DNA of 10,945 nucleotides from Gammaproteobacteria bacterium (GCA_027295975.1 JAPUJX010000213.1:1-10945), one strand, 5' to 3'. Counted from the stretch's first letter, positions 1 through 6,874 are shown. A program made the numbers and translations. Notes: generated by a model from the sequence alone, not told the origin.

Positions 1-1
1 G

Positions 2-550
2 ACCGCCGATGTCGATCCTGCCGGAACCGGAGATGCGTCCATCAAAATCGTCTGCTTCGAGGGATTTGACGTTGATCGATCCCGAACCACTGGTGGAAAG
101 TTTAAACTCTTTCGCCTGCACTTCTTCGATCACCAACCCACCGGATCCACTTACCCTGATGCTCAGACGATCGCCGGTCATCGAATCCGCCACGGCCTTG
201 ATGCTGCCTGACAACCCCAGGCTGTTGAGCGTTTCGAACTGCAGGTGATAGACAATGGGTTTCGACCGGCCGAATGTGAACCACGACCAGGTTGTCCGGC
301 CAATATGCAGCACACCATCTTCCACCCGGGTCTCGATGGTATCCAGAACATCGCTATCGGCTTCAATGACCAGGGATTCGCTGCTTCCCCGAGTGAGTTC
401 GATGGTGCCCGCGCCCGATACCTCAACCGCCTCAAAACCCGATACAGCACGTTCTTCGCGGACGATCTCGGCGTTGACACCTGCACTGTAACAGGCACTC
501 AAAAGCATCACGCTTACCAGCAGCGAGTTGTTGTTCATGATCGGTCGCAC
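2..550 (-). CDS. DUF2807 (head GIN domain) envelope protein, C-terminus cut off by the window edge
   Basis: The visible 183 residues have a signal peptide followed by a glycine/serine-rich beta-repeat region. The motif SGS recurs at residues 114, 134, 154 and 174, an exact 20-residue period. This fits the DUF2807 / putative auto-transporter adhesin head GIN family, thought to fold as stacked beta-rungs; its molecular role is not established. I chose the GTG at 548-550 because AAGGAG lies 6 nt upstream and the resulting N-terminus gains an Arg. The next in-frame ATG (536-538) has no well-spaced ribosome binding site and gives an n-region without positive charge. Residues 17-20 (LSAC) fit a lipobox, so a lipoprotein is likely; cleavage by signal peptidase I near residue 27 (VNA) is the alternative. 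It lies 20 bp downstream of the prolyl isomerase gene on the same strand, so co-transcription is likely. The protein continues beyond the left edge. Confidence 0.8.
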   Translation of the reverse strand, partial: MRPIMNNNSLLVSVMLLSACYSAGVNAEIVREERAVSGFEAVEVSGAGTIELTRGSSESLVIEADSDVLDTIETRVEDGVLHIGRTTWSWFTFGRSKPIVYHLQFETLNSLGLSGSIKAVADSMTGDRLSIRVSGSGGLVIEEVQAKEFKLSTSGSGSINVKSLEADDFDGRISGSGRIDIGG

Positions 551-556
551 CCCCGT

Positions 557-562
557 CTCCTT
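557..562 (-). promoter_or_regulatory. Ribosome binding site AAGGAG for the DUF2807 gene
   Basis: On the minus strand AAGGAG is followed by 6 nt and then GTG (548-550). The same motif would be 18 nt from the ATG at 536-538. This spacing decides in favour of the GTG start. Confidence 0.6.
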
Positions 563-570
563 ACAATGAA

Positions 571-1077
571 TCAGTCCCCCAATACGTCGTTCCACTCGGC
601 AATCTGGTTTGCCTGACTCTCCAACAGCGCTGCGCTGTCCCCTTCGATCGCAATACCGACAATTTTATCGCTTTGTCCGATGCTGTCCACGACGGCTTGA
701 TCCTTCGCATCCTGGACCTCACCGAAGATCGTATGCTTATCGTTCAGATGTGGTGTCGCCACATGGGTGATGAAAAACTGGGAACCGTTGGTACCCGGAC
801 CAGAGTTGGCCATGGACAGCCTGCCGGATGCACCGTGGCGCAGTTCCGGACTGAACTCGTCGGAAAACCGGTACCCGGGACCTCCGCTACCGGTACCGAG
901 TGGGCAGCCGCCTTGAATCATGAAATTCGCGATCACCCGATGAAAGGACAGACCGTCGTAATAACCCCGCTGACAAAGATTGACGAAATTAGCCACGGTC
1001 AGCGGCGCACGATCGGCAAAAAGGTTGAGGCGAATGGTCCCTTTGCTGGTTTCCATCAGCGCGACGAGTTCCGACAT
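571..1077 (-). CDS. Cyclophilin-type peptidyl-prolyl cis-trans isomerase, cytoplasmic
   Basis: A 168-residue single-domain cyclophilin that catalyses cis-trans isomerisation of Xaa-Pro bonds. Visible family motifs are FHRVI (45-49, with the catalytic Arg47), FMIQGG (52-57), the [12 protein letters not shown] block (93-104) and the KHTIFGEV strand (114-121). Length is typical for bacterial PpiB-like enzymes. There is no signal peptide, so it should act in the cytoplasm. The start at 1075-1077 is chosen because AGGAG (1084-1088) sits 6 nt upstream and the family consensus begins there; the frame is open 15 codons further but that extension has no family similarity. The position of the cyclosporin-contacting Trp of human CypA is His110 here, and the usual Asp after QGG is Cys58. 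It is the first gene of a probable two-gene unit with the DUF2807 gene. Assignment to ppiB rather than a paralogue cannot be made from sequence alone. Confidence 0.93.
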   Translation of the reverse strand: MSELVALMETSKGTIRLNLFADRAPLTVANFVNLCQRGYYDGLSFHRVIANFMIQGGCPLGTGSGGPGYRFSDEFSPELRHGASGRLSMANSGPGTNGSQFFITHVATPHLNDKHTIFGEVQDAKDQAVVDSIGQSDKIVGIAIEGDSAALLESQANQIAEWNDVLGD

Positions 1078-1269
1078 CCCGGTCTCCTGAGTAAATTTCC
1101 CAGAGGATGGGACGTTCCGCACCGTACGTCCATACGGAGCGTCATGAGATACGGTTTCGAAGAGGTTCCGGACAGGGAAATTGCCGAATGAACGCGCAGA
1201 AGAAGATTCTAAAGTATGAAGTAAAGTCGCATTAATCAGGCCCTGATCACGAATGGGCCGGAACCCGCT

Positions 1270-1545
1270 TTAGAATCGGTGGGTGAGTCGAATCCCGTTT
1301 TTGGAGAAGCTCAGTTGATCTTGCTTGTGCTGCCATACCAGGGACAATCCGGAATCGGCGCCACGCTGACGGCCGAAATACCAGCCCTTGGCGACTCTCC
1401 AGCCGGTCACTTTGGTTTTCTGATCAAGCTTGTATTTGGCAATTCCGAAAGAATAGGTGGATTCCACTTTGACGCTGGAAGCGGGTTCCAGAGCCTCCGC
1501 GGGCATCCACGCGAAAATAGCAAGTACCAGCACAATGTAACGCAT
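1270..1545 (-). CDS. Small exported protein of unknown function
   Basis: A 91-residue protein I do not recognise. Residues 1-18 form a clear signal peptide (Met-Arg, then a hydrophobic core, ending AEA), giving a mature protein of about 73 residues. The mature part is basic, rich in Lys/Arg/Gln and aromatic residues, without Cys. It ends in alternating polar/hydrophobic residues with a terminal Phe (IRLTHRF), which resembles the C-terminal beta-signal of outer-membrane barrel proteins, although the protein is very short for a barrel. The start at 1543-1545 is set by a strong AGGAGGT 5 nt upstream; a 10-codon Arg-rich upstream extension is open but would place charged residues before the signal peptide without its own ribosome binding site. 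Its closest same-strand neighbours are more than 190 bp away on both sides, so it is probably transcribed alone. Confidence 0.7.
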   Translation of the reverse strand: MRYIVLVLAIFAWMPAEALEPASSVKVESTYSFGIAKYKLDQKTKVTGWRVAKGWYFGRQRGADSGLSLVWQHKQDQLSFSKNGIRLTHRF

Positions 1546-1550
1546 CGCGG

Positions 1551-1557
1551 ACCTCCT
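1551..1557 (-). promoter_or_regulatory. Strong Shine-Dalgarno AGGAGGT for the small exported protein
   Basis: A near-perfect anti-16S complement read on the minus strand, 5 nt before the ATG at 1543-1545. It supports both the reality of this small gene and its start. Confidence 0.7.
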
Positions 1558-1705
1558 ACGACGACGATGCCCCAATGTGACACAAAAAACCTGTGTTTCA
1601 GCGGAGAAATCATGGAGAAGCGGTACATTGAAACTGTAGTAAGAATATCCTGTAACCTACTGTTATATATAAATATTACTGATTATATCCGGGCGAGTTA
1701 AGGTC

Positions 1706-1723
1706 CCGGTGCCGGTCACCGGC
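1706..1723. other. GC-rich hairpin downstream of the S9 peptidase
   Basis: CCGGTG (1706-1711) and CACCGG (1717-1722) pair around a 5-nt loop; an overlapping alternative is GCCGG (1711-1715) with CCGGC (1719-1723). It lies about 110 bp past the peptidase stop. No U-tract follows on either strand, so it is not a canonical intrinsic terminator. Confidence 0.35.
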
Positions 1724-1790
1724 AGTTCGCTTCACCAAACATCGGGCCACGCCTCCATAACCCCCCGCCGGCAAGATCAATACCCTTTAG

Positions 1791-1840
1791 CAACGACTAT
1801 CAACCACCAGCAACCGCTACCAACCACGATCAACCCTCTG
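1791..1840. repeat. Imperfect 10-bp tandem repeat starting with CAAC (five units)
   Basis: Five consecutive 10-bp units begin with CAAC (CAACC in four of them) at 1791, 1801, 1811, 1821 and 1831; the remaining 5-6 bases vary. The array straddles the stop codon of the S9 peptidase (1830-1832), so only the last unit codes for its extreme C-terminus. Function is unknown. Confidence 0.6.
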
Positions 1841-3788
1841 GCCGACTCTCCACCCGATGTTCAGCGCCGCCGAGGTGGGTCTCCAGAAAACGGCCCATGG
1901 TGGCGAAAAACTCCATCCGCTGCCAGCGCGCACTCAGGTAGTGGTCACCCGCCGCCTGCTCAAGGTACTCGAAGGGTTTGTCGTGCGCGGCCAGGGCACG
2001 AGCCAGGTCACGGGAATGACGAACACCCACGATGCTGTCGAGATCTCCGTGCACGATCAGCAGCGGCACACCAATATGCCGTACCTGATGTAAGGGTGAA
2101 TTGAGAAGCAGTGACGGCCCGTATTGAATCCGCGATCGGTTTCGTTCCACCAGGTCGAAGCTCTGCATCCGGACCACGGTTCGTCTCAGATCGCTGATGC
2201 CGGCAAGACTGACCGCACAGCGAATGCGCCCCACCGCCTTGAAGGAGGACACCAGCGCCATATAACCCCCATAACTCGACCCGACGAGACAAGCCCGTTC
2301 CGGGTCGGCGATGCCCTCTTCCACGAGCCAGTCGAGACCGTCCATGACATCGTCCTGCATTTTCAGCCCCCACTGCTGAAACCCCGCACGCATGTAAACC
2401 TGGCCGTAACCAATGGAACCCCGGTAATTGGGTTTCAAAACCGCGTAACCCAGGCCGACGAAAAACTGTGTCCAATAATCGAACTGCGCGGAATCGCGAT
2501 CGTAGGGGCCGCCGTGAGGAAACACGATGACAGGCAAACGCCCTCCCTCGGGATTTTCCGGCAGTGCCAGATATCCGGGAATGGCCAACCCGTCCCGGGC
2601 TTCGTAGGTCACCGGCTCGAGGTCGGCAATAAAAGCGTGGGTAAGTTCGGGGTACTGATAACCGATCAAACGAAGGCTGCCGTCGGTCCGGTCATAGAGG
2701 TAGTGTCTCGGGGCAATACCCCCGTAACTCGTCACGACCATTCTGGAATAGTCGCGGTCCGCGCTCACCAGGTCGAAATGTTTGCCAGGCAGCATCCCAG
2801 CCAGATCGGCGAATATTCCCTCGAACGACTCGTCGAACCAGACAGTGGTGGGATGATGGCGCAAGTAGCGCAACCCGACAGGCTCGCCACTGGTCGGATG
2901 CAGCACCAACTGGCCGAATACGTCAAATTCGGGGTCTTCGAAGATCGTACCGTCCACACCGCCATCGCTCATCCGAACCCGGTAGATCCCGTGACGATCG
3001 CCCCCATTGGTAGCGTTCAGATAGACATACCGGCCATCCAACGAAAAACCCAACGGTGACGGTGGCAACTCACCCGCAAAAGCCCTGGTATCGATGGGTC
3101 GAAGACGCTGACCCTCGACCCGAAACATCAGCGGGTTCGATTCACGGTCGTAACCGAATGCCAGCAGCAGATTACCGTCGTTGCCAACGAACCAGCGCCG
3201 CACCGCGCTGCGTGCGCTCATGACCCGAGACAACCTGTTGTCATAGATGTTCAGACGGTAGACGCCCGGCCGATTCGGGCGATCGCGGTTGAGTTGCAGA
3301 AGAATATGTTCAGGATCTTCGGGTAACCAGGCGATTACCCGGTCCTGTACCTGTGCATCCCAGCGCAGGTCCCGGCGGTGCACATTACGAACTCCGGGAA
3401 CCAGGGTGAGCAGATTCCCACCATCGTGATCCAACCCGATCAGCCGGGTATGGATCACCTGCCCGGCCCGCCAGATACCCTTGTAAAAACGCAGCGAGCA
3501 GACGATCCGTTTATCGTTTCCCCAGCGGCACCAGTTCAGCGCGCCATCGTCCGCCCCGGGCCGATAAATCAGCCGCGGCTCAAAGGTGGCCAGATCGAGA
3601 ACCGACAACTCGTAACCTTCGTGTCCTTCGACCAGCATCAGCAGGCGCGCACCGTTCGGGGAGAGATCGAAGCCCAGGTATCTGGGCAGTTCGCCCGCAT
3701 ATCCGAATACCGAATTGGTCGCGAACATCGCGAGCGAAAAACCCAGGATGGTGAGTGCAACTCGATGGGAACCCGGCAGGTTGTTCAT
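1830..3788 (-). CDS. Exported S9 family (prolyl oligopeptidase-like) serine peptidase
   Basis: A 652-residue two-domain S9 peptidase. Residues 1 to about 31 are a signal peptide, so it should act in the periplasm or envelope. About 32-390 form a WD-like/beta-propeller region that in this family gates substrate access. About 395-640 form the alpha/beta-hydrolase domain: oxyanion region PHGGP (424-428), NYRGSIGYG (454-462), nucleophile motif GSSYGG with Ser505, HGDLDSIV with Asp584, and GDH with His616. All triad residues are present, so an active oligo- or dipeptidyl peptidase is likely; substrate specificity cannot be read from sequence. The ATG at 3786-3788 is chosen because GGAG lies 5 nt upstream and the signal peptide follows directly. 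An open 16-codon extension to 3836 would overlap the probable promoter. It is divergent from the amidohydrolase operon. Confidence 0.93.
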   Translation of the reverse strand: MNNLPGSHRVALTILGFSLAMFATNSVFGYAGELPRYLGFDLSPNGARLLMLVEGHEGYELSVLDLATFEPRLIYRPGADDGALNWCRWGNDKRIVCSLRFYKGIWRAGQVIHTRLIGLDHDGGNLLTLVPGVRNVHRRDLRWDAQVQDRVIAWLPEDPEHILLQLNRDRPNRPGVYRLNIYDNRLSRVMSARSAVRRWFVGNDGNLLLAFGYDRESNPLMFRVEGQRLRPIDTRAFAGELPPSPLGFSLDGRYVYLNATNGGDRHGIYRVRMSDGGVDGTIFEDPEFDVFGQLVLHPTSGEPVGLRYLRHHPTTVWFDESFEGIFADLAGMLPGKHFDLVSADRDYSRMVVTSYGGIAPRHYLYDRTDGSLRLIGYQYPELTHAFIADLEPVTYEARDGLAIPGYLALPENPEGGRLPVIVFPHGGPYDRDSAQFDYWTQFFVGLGYAVLKPNYRGSIGYGQVYMRAGFQQWGLKMQDDVMDGLDWLVEEGIADPERACLVGSSYGGYMALVSSFKAVGRIRCAVSLAGISDLRRTVVRMQSFDLVERNRSRIQYGPSLLLNSPLHQVRHIGVPLLIVHGDLDSIVGVRHSRDLARALAAHDKPFEYLEQAAGDHYLSARWQRMEFFATMGRFLETHLGGAEHRVESRPEG

Positions 3789-3831
3789 CCCCTCTCCAGA
3801 CGATTCATGGCTTGTGTCCCTGCAGAGCGTC

Positions 3832-3837
3832 ATCATA
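3832..3837 (-). promoter_or_regulatory. Possible -10 element (TATGAT) for the S9 peptidase
   Basis: Read on the minus strand, TATGAT lies about 44 bp upstream of the ATG at 3788, a sensible distance for a transcript start near 3825. The best -35 candidate, TTGCGC, needs a 19-bp spacer, so the call is weak. Confidence 0.35.
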
Positions 3838-3879
3838 ACAATCCTACCCTTGAGACGCGCAAACCCGTTGACAGGATTC

Positions 3880-3895
3880 TGGATCAGCCCTTGCC
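3880..3895 (+). promoter_or_regulatory. Candidate sigma-54 promoter (TGG-N9-TTGC) upstream of the amidohydrolase operon
   Basis: TGG at 3880-3882 and TTGC at 3891-3894 keep the invariant GG-N10-GC spacing of sigma-54 promoters, with the -12 TTGC box perfect. The -24 box is less complete (TGGATC instead of TGGCAC). It lies about 60 bp before the ATG at 3954. A TTGACA just upstream (3868-3873) has no matching -10. No activator gene is visible in the window, so this stays a candidate. Confidence 0.3.
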
Positions 3896-3953
3896 TTGGA
3901 AAACGAGAACGCGGTACCTTCGGTCGGTTGGAAGCTTATTGAGGAAGACACCC

Positions 3954-5123
3954 ATGGCCTACATAGAAGATCGGGTGGTGCACGATGCGGATACCCACGT
4001 GATGGAAACCGCGGATTGGCTGAAACCCCATCTCACCTCGCGGTTGAGTTCCCGCGTCCAGGCTCTGGTTGATGCGGATTTCGGCACACAACGCAACGCG
4101 GAACTCGCTACCGCCGCCAGACTCCAGGACGATGCCGAGTTCCGAGCCTCCGATTCGCGGGACGTGATGGCGCGGAAGAACTACCGGGCCATCGGCGCAA
4201 CCCGCCGCGAAGACAGGCCCCGGGTACTGGACCTCATCGGGGTCGCGAGTCAACTCGTTTTCCCAACCTATTTCAACGTGTTGCTGGAACGACTGGAACA
4301 TGAGGACGACCTCGATGTGCTCTACGCTACCGCCAGTGCCACCAACCGCGCGCAGGTATCCTTCTGTTCCGTGGATGACAGACTGTTACCGGTTGGCTAC
4401 GTTCCACTGGCGGACCTGGAACGGGCATCCCCTGCCGCCGAAGAAGCCATCGAGATGGGTATCAAGGCGTTACTGATCCCCTCGGCCTGCCCGAAACACC
4501 ACTCCACCAGTCACATCGCGCTGGACGGCGTCTGGGCTCGCGCCAGCGAAGCCGGCGTGCCGATCCTGTTTCATGTGGGTCTCGCAGACCGGGTGTTGCC
4601 CGCGGCCCACGCCATCAACGGGTTACCCCCGGTTGCGGATTTCCACGGGGGTGACGAGAACTTCCGCTCAATCTCCTATATGGCAATCCCGGCAGGACCC
4701 ATGCAGGCTCTGTCGCTGTTGATCCTCGACGGGGTGCTGGACCGCTTCCCTGCGCTGAAGGTTGGCGTCATCGAACTGGGTGCGGTCTGGGTCCCCGGAT
4801 TCATGCGCCAACTCGACTCGGCATTCGAGGCATTTGCCCGCCATGAGGAGCGGCTCAAAGAGCTCTCGCTGAAACCCTCCCAGTACATGACCCGGCAGGT
4901 TCGGGTAACCCCCTACCCCACCGAACCCGCGGGCTGGATCATCGAGCAGGCAGGCCCGGAGGTCTGTCTGTTTTCCACCGACTACCCCCATGTTGAAGGG
5001 GGGCGGAATCCCTACGGGCGGTTCAAGGCGAGCACGGAAAACATCTCCCCGGAAGCACGCGAGAACTTCTTCCGGCATAATTTCGAGGATCTCATGGGAT
5101 CCGCCATCAACGGAGTACGGTAA
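3954..5123 (+). CDS. Amidohydrolase 2 family metal-dependent hydrolase/decarboxylase
   Basis: A 389-residue TIM-barrel protein of the amidohydrolase-related family (ACMSD / LigW-like), whose members hydrolyse or decarboxylate small, often aromatic, carboxylates with one divalent metal. Likely metal and active-site positions are the N-terminal DADTH (11-15; Asp13 and His15 replace the classical HxH), His207 in LFHVG, Glu274 in VIELGAVWVP and Asp343 in STDYPHVEGG. The STDYPH-EGG block is typical of this family. No signal peptide, so cytoplasmic. The start at 3954 is chosen for GAGGA (3941-3945) 8 nt upstream and because the family consensus starts there; the frame is open far upstream but that part is antisense to the peptidase gene. 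Its TAA overlaps the next ATG by one base (TAATG), indicating translational coupling. The substrate is unknown. Confidence 0.9.
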   Translation: MAYIEDRVVHDADTHVMETADWLKPHLTSRLSSRVQALVDADFGTQRNAELATAARLQDDAEFRASDSRDVMARKNYRAIGATRREDRPRVLDLIGVASQLVFPTYFNVLLERLEHEDDLDVLYATASATNRAQVSFCSVDDRLLPVGYVPLADLERASPAAEEAIEMGIKALLIPSACPKHHSTSHIALDGVWARASEAGVPILFHVGLADRVLPAAHAINGLPPVADFHGGDENFRSISYMAIPAGPMQALSLLILDGVLDRFPALKVGVIELGAVWVPGFMRQLDSAFEAFARHEERLKELSLKPSQYMTRQVRVTPYPTEPAGWIIEQAGPEVCLFSTDYPHVEGGRNPYGRFKASTENISPEARENFFRHNFEDLMGSAINGVR

Positions 5124-5563
5124 TGAAGATAAATGCGCTGGGGCACGTGGTGCTCAGGGTTTCCGATCTGGCTCGAGCAGAAGCGTTCTACCAGGGAATA
5201 CTGGGGCTGCCGTTGTGCGCTCACTTCGACGAGAACGGACTGAAAATGGCTTTTTTCACCCTCGGCAATCATCATGACTTCGCGGTGATGGAAGTAGCCG
5301 GTGACGGCAAAAACAGGGGCGAAGGGGAGGTAGGCCTCGACCACGTGGCGTTCAACATCGGCACATCCATGGACGAGTTGCGCGAGGCACATCGCTACCT
5401 GACCGAACAGGGGATCACCACCAACCCGGTGGACCACGAAGTCACCAAGTCGCTGTACCTGAGTGATCCCGACAGCAACGGCATCGAACTGTATATCGAC
5501 GCTTCCGACGTCTGGCGGAAAGACCCTGCGAAAGTAGCCCAGCTTGCCCCATTGGAGATCTGA
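5123..5563 (+). CDS. VOC superfamily protein (glyoxalase / extradiol dioxygenase fold)
   Basis: A 146-residue protein with paired beta-alpha-beta-beta-beta modules. The family's metal ligands are visible: His8 (GHVVLRV), His74 (GLDHVAF) and Glu122 (GIELYID). The C-terminal SLYLSDPDSNGIELY block (110-124) is typical of type I extradiol dioxygenase and glyoxalase-like proteins. It could open a catechol-type ring, isomerise or epimerise a small metabolite, or remove a thiol adduct; the fold does not decide. Length matches single-unit VOC enzymes. It is the second gene of the amidohydrolase operon, its ATG overlapping the preceding stop by one base, and it is followed after 18 bp by the aldo/keto reductase. 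The context suggests a catabolic step on the same substrate as the amidohydrolase. Confidence 0.9.
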   Translation: MKINALGHVVLRVSDLARAEAFYQGILGLPLCAHFDENGLKMAFFTLGNHHDFAVMEVAGDGKNRGEGEVGLDHVAFNIGTSMDELREAHRYLTEQGITTNPVDHEVTKSLYLSDPDSNGIELYIDASDVWRKDPAKVAQLAPLEI

Positions 5564-5581
5564 AAGGTTCAGGGAAAACAG

Positions 5582-6460
5582 ATGATCGAACGCATACCCT
5601 TCGGCAACACCGACCACGTCAGCACCCGCATGATCTTCGGCGCGGCGGCCCTCGGGGCCATGCGCCAGGACCGGGCCGACAAGGTGCTTGAAGTCCTGGA
5701 CGAGTACGGCATCAACCACATAGACGTCGCCGCCAGTTACGGCGATGCGGAACTGCGGCTGGCGCCCTGGCTCGCCACTCGAAGAAGCGATTTTTTCCTC
5801 GCGACCAAAACCGGGGAACGAACGGCCGAAGGTGCCAAAAAGCAACTGCACAAGTCTCTGGAACGCCTGGGCGTAAACCAGATCGACCTGATTCAAATGC
5901 ACAATCTCGTCCAGGAAGACGAGTGGCAGACCGCCATGGGTCCCGGGGGCGCCCTCGAGGCGCTCATCGAAGCGCGGGATGCGGGTCTGGTGCGATTTAT
6001 CGGGGTAACCGGTCACGGCACCCAGGTTGCCGCCCGGCACCTTGCGAGCCTCGAGCGTTTTCCCTTCGACTCGGTACTGCTGCCTTACAGCTTCTCAATG
6101 ATGCAGGGCGAATACGCCGACGATTTCGAAGCGCTCTACCGCCTCTGCCGCGAGCGCGGCGTGGCTATGCAGACCATAAAAGCCATCGCCCGCCGGCGCT
6201 GGCAGGAACAAGACGATGGCAAACGTTTCAGCTGGTACAAGCCCCTCGATCCCGGCGACGCGCTGAATCGAGCCGTGCATTATGTGCTTTCGCGGCCCGG
6301 TCTTTTTCTCAACACGTCCAGCGACGCAACCTTGCTGCCAATAGTCCTCGCGGCGGCAAACGTTGCGGTGACCAAACCGGACGATGATGAGCTCGTGGCC
6401 GATACGGAAACTTTCGGCATCGAACCGTTGTTCGTACGCGGCGTATCCGACCAGGTTTGA
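5582..6460 (+). CDS. Aldo/keto reductase family oxidoreductase
   Basis: A 292-residue (alpha/beta)8-barrel aldo/keto reductase, expected to interconvert a carbonyl and an alcohol with NADP(H). The complete catalytic tetrad can be placed: Asp48 (HIDVA), Tyr53 (ASYG), Lys76 (ATKTG) and His107 (QMHNL). The family's ERLGVNQIDLIQMH block (94-107) and GLVRFIGVTGHG block (135-146) are clear. No signal peptide, so cytoplasmic. The ribosome binding site is weak (AGGGA about 7 nt before the ATG), but the 18-bp gap to the VOC gene suggests it is translated from the same transcript. It ends the operon and meets the ferredoxin gene tail to tail. The substrate is unknown; it probably reduces an aldehyde or ketone made by the two upstream enzymes. 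Confidence 0.93.
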   Translation: MIERIPFGNTDHVSTRMIFGAAALGAMRQDRADKVLEVLDEYGINHIDVAASYGDAELRLAPWLATRRSDFFLATKTGERTAEGAKKQLHKSLERLGVNQIDLIQMHNLVQEDEWQTAMGPGGALEALIEARDAGLVRFIGVTGHGTQVAARHLASLERFPFDSVLLPYSFSMMQGEYADDFEALYRLCRERGVAMQTIKAIARRRWQEQDDGKRFSWYKPLDPGDALNRAVHYVLSRPGLFLNTSSDATLLPIVLAAANVAVTKPDDDELVADTETFGIEPLFVRGVSDQV

Positions 6461-6468
6461 AGGCGCCT
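6461..6468. other. 8-bp palindrome AGGCGCCT between two convergent stop codons
   Basis: The aldo/keto reductase TGA (6458-6460) and the ferredoxin TGA (6468-6470, minus strand) are separated by only 7 bp. That spacer plus one base forms the perfect palindrome AGGCGCCT. It is too short and loopless to be a terminator; there is no room for an independent terminator outside the genes. Confidence 0.4.
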
Positions 6469-6803
6469 CACGTCCAGTCACGAGAAGGGATGCTGATCTC
6501 GATTCCGTCAAGTTCTTCCGTCAGATAGATCTGACAAGTGAGCCGACTGTTCTCCAGACGGTCCTCGACGTAGGTCAGCAACTCGCGTTCATCTTCTATC
6601 CGCGTTGGCAACATATCGAACCAGGGAGCTTCCACATAACAGTGGCAGGTTGAACAGGTACAGCCACCTCCACACTGAGCGGCGATGCCGGCCACGTCAT
6701 TGTCGAGCGCGCAATCCATGACCGAATCACCCACGGGCGCAAACCGGGTCTCGCGACGACCGTCGGGATGAATGAACGTGACTTTAACGGGCAAGTGCAC
6801 CAC
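6468..6803 (-). CDS. [2Fe-2S] ferredoxin, adrenodoxin/putidaredoxin type
   Basis: An electron carrier that in this family passes electrons from a flavin reductase to a cytochrome P450 or similar oxygenase. Numbering from the farthest open start (TTG, 6857), ligands are Cys62, Cys68, Cys71 and Cys108 in the pattern C-x5-C-x2-C-x36-C. The RLTCQIYLTEELDGIEISIPSRDW tail is shared in kind with putidaredoxin. Three extra Cys (49, 66, 73) are near or within the cluster loop. The start is uncertain: the frame has no ATG and is open to TTG 6857 and GTG 6854, but family N-termini begin near residues 19-22, so I place it at GTG 6801-6803 (next GTG at 6798-6800), preceded by a weak GGTGG. No reductase or oxygenase partner lies in the window. 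It is divergent from coaE and tail to tail with the aldo/keto reductase, so its link to that operon is only by proximity. Confidence 0.88.
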   Translation of the reverse strand: MVHLPVKVTFIHPDGRRETRFAPVGDSVMDCALDNDVAGIAAQCGGGCTCSTCHCYVEAPWFDMLPTRIEDERELLTYVEDRLENSRLTCQIYLTEELDGIEISIPSRDWT

Positions 6804-6868
6804 TACCGCCACCGGCTGATTTTCAAAGGAAGTACCGTACCACGCGACTCGCACCAAGCGGTTCCGTT

Positions 6869-6874
6869 ATTATC
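6869..6874 (-). promoter_or_regulatory. Possible -10 element (GATAAT) for the ferredoxin gene
   Basis: On the minus strand GATAAT lies in the divergent gap with coaE. Transcription would start near 6861, giving a leader of about 58 nt for the GTG at 6803 but almost none for the TTG at 6857. No convincing -35 is visible. Confidence 0.3.

Larger units (their letters stand above)
1546..1829. other. 284-bp intergenic stretch with an AT-rich block
   Basis: No convincing gene lies between the S9 peptidase stop and the small exported protein. Bases about 1630-1690 are much more AT-rich than the surroundings and on the minus strand include TATAAT (1684-1689), a possible -10 for the downstream small gene, but I see no good -35. 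Further right are a GC-rich hairpin and the start of the CAAC repeat, listed separately. Confidence 0.4.

Noticed and set aside
1122..1137. CCGTA/TACGG inverted repeat upstream of the prolyl isomerase
   Set aside because: Five-bp stem with a 6-nt loop, of a size expected by chance; no supporting promoter or leader signal.
1235..1247. ATCAGG/CCTGAT near-palindrome as a terminator of the 1270-1545 gene
   Set aside because: Only one base separates the arms, so it cannot fold as a hairpin, and no T-run follows; at most a protein-binding site.
1279..1701. 140-codon plus-strand open frame
   Set aside because: Antisense to the small exported protein, which has a signal peptide and a strong ribosome binding site; the plus frame has neither.
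2124..3059. A 311-codon plus-strand open frame
   Set aside because: Antisense to the S9 peptidase, with no recognisable motif and no ribosome binding site.
3789..3836. Longer start for the S9 peptidase
   Set aside because: It would put 16 polar residues before the signal peptide and overlap the probable -10; the ATG at 3788 has a good ribosome binding site.
3868..3873. Perfect TTGACA as a sigma-70 -35 for the amidohydrolase operon
   Set aside because: At 16-18 bp downstream there is no sequence resembling TATAAT.
3378..3953. N-terminal extension of the amidohydrolase by 192 codons
   Set aside because: The extension is antisense to the peptidase and across the divergent promoter region; the family N-terminus and a ribosome binding site are at 3954.
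5012..6040. A 342-codon minus-strand open frame
   Set aside because: It is antisense to the VOC and aldo/keto reductase genes, both of which have complete catalytic motifs; its translation shows no domain. A codon-bias shadow in GC-rich DNA.
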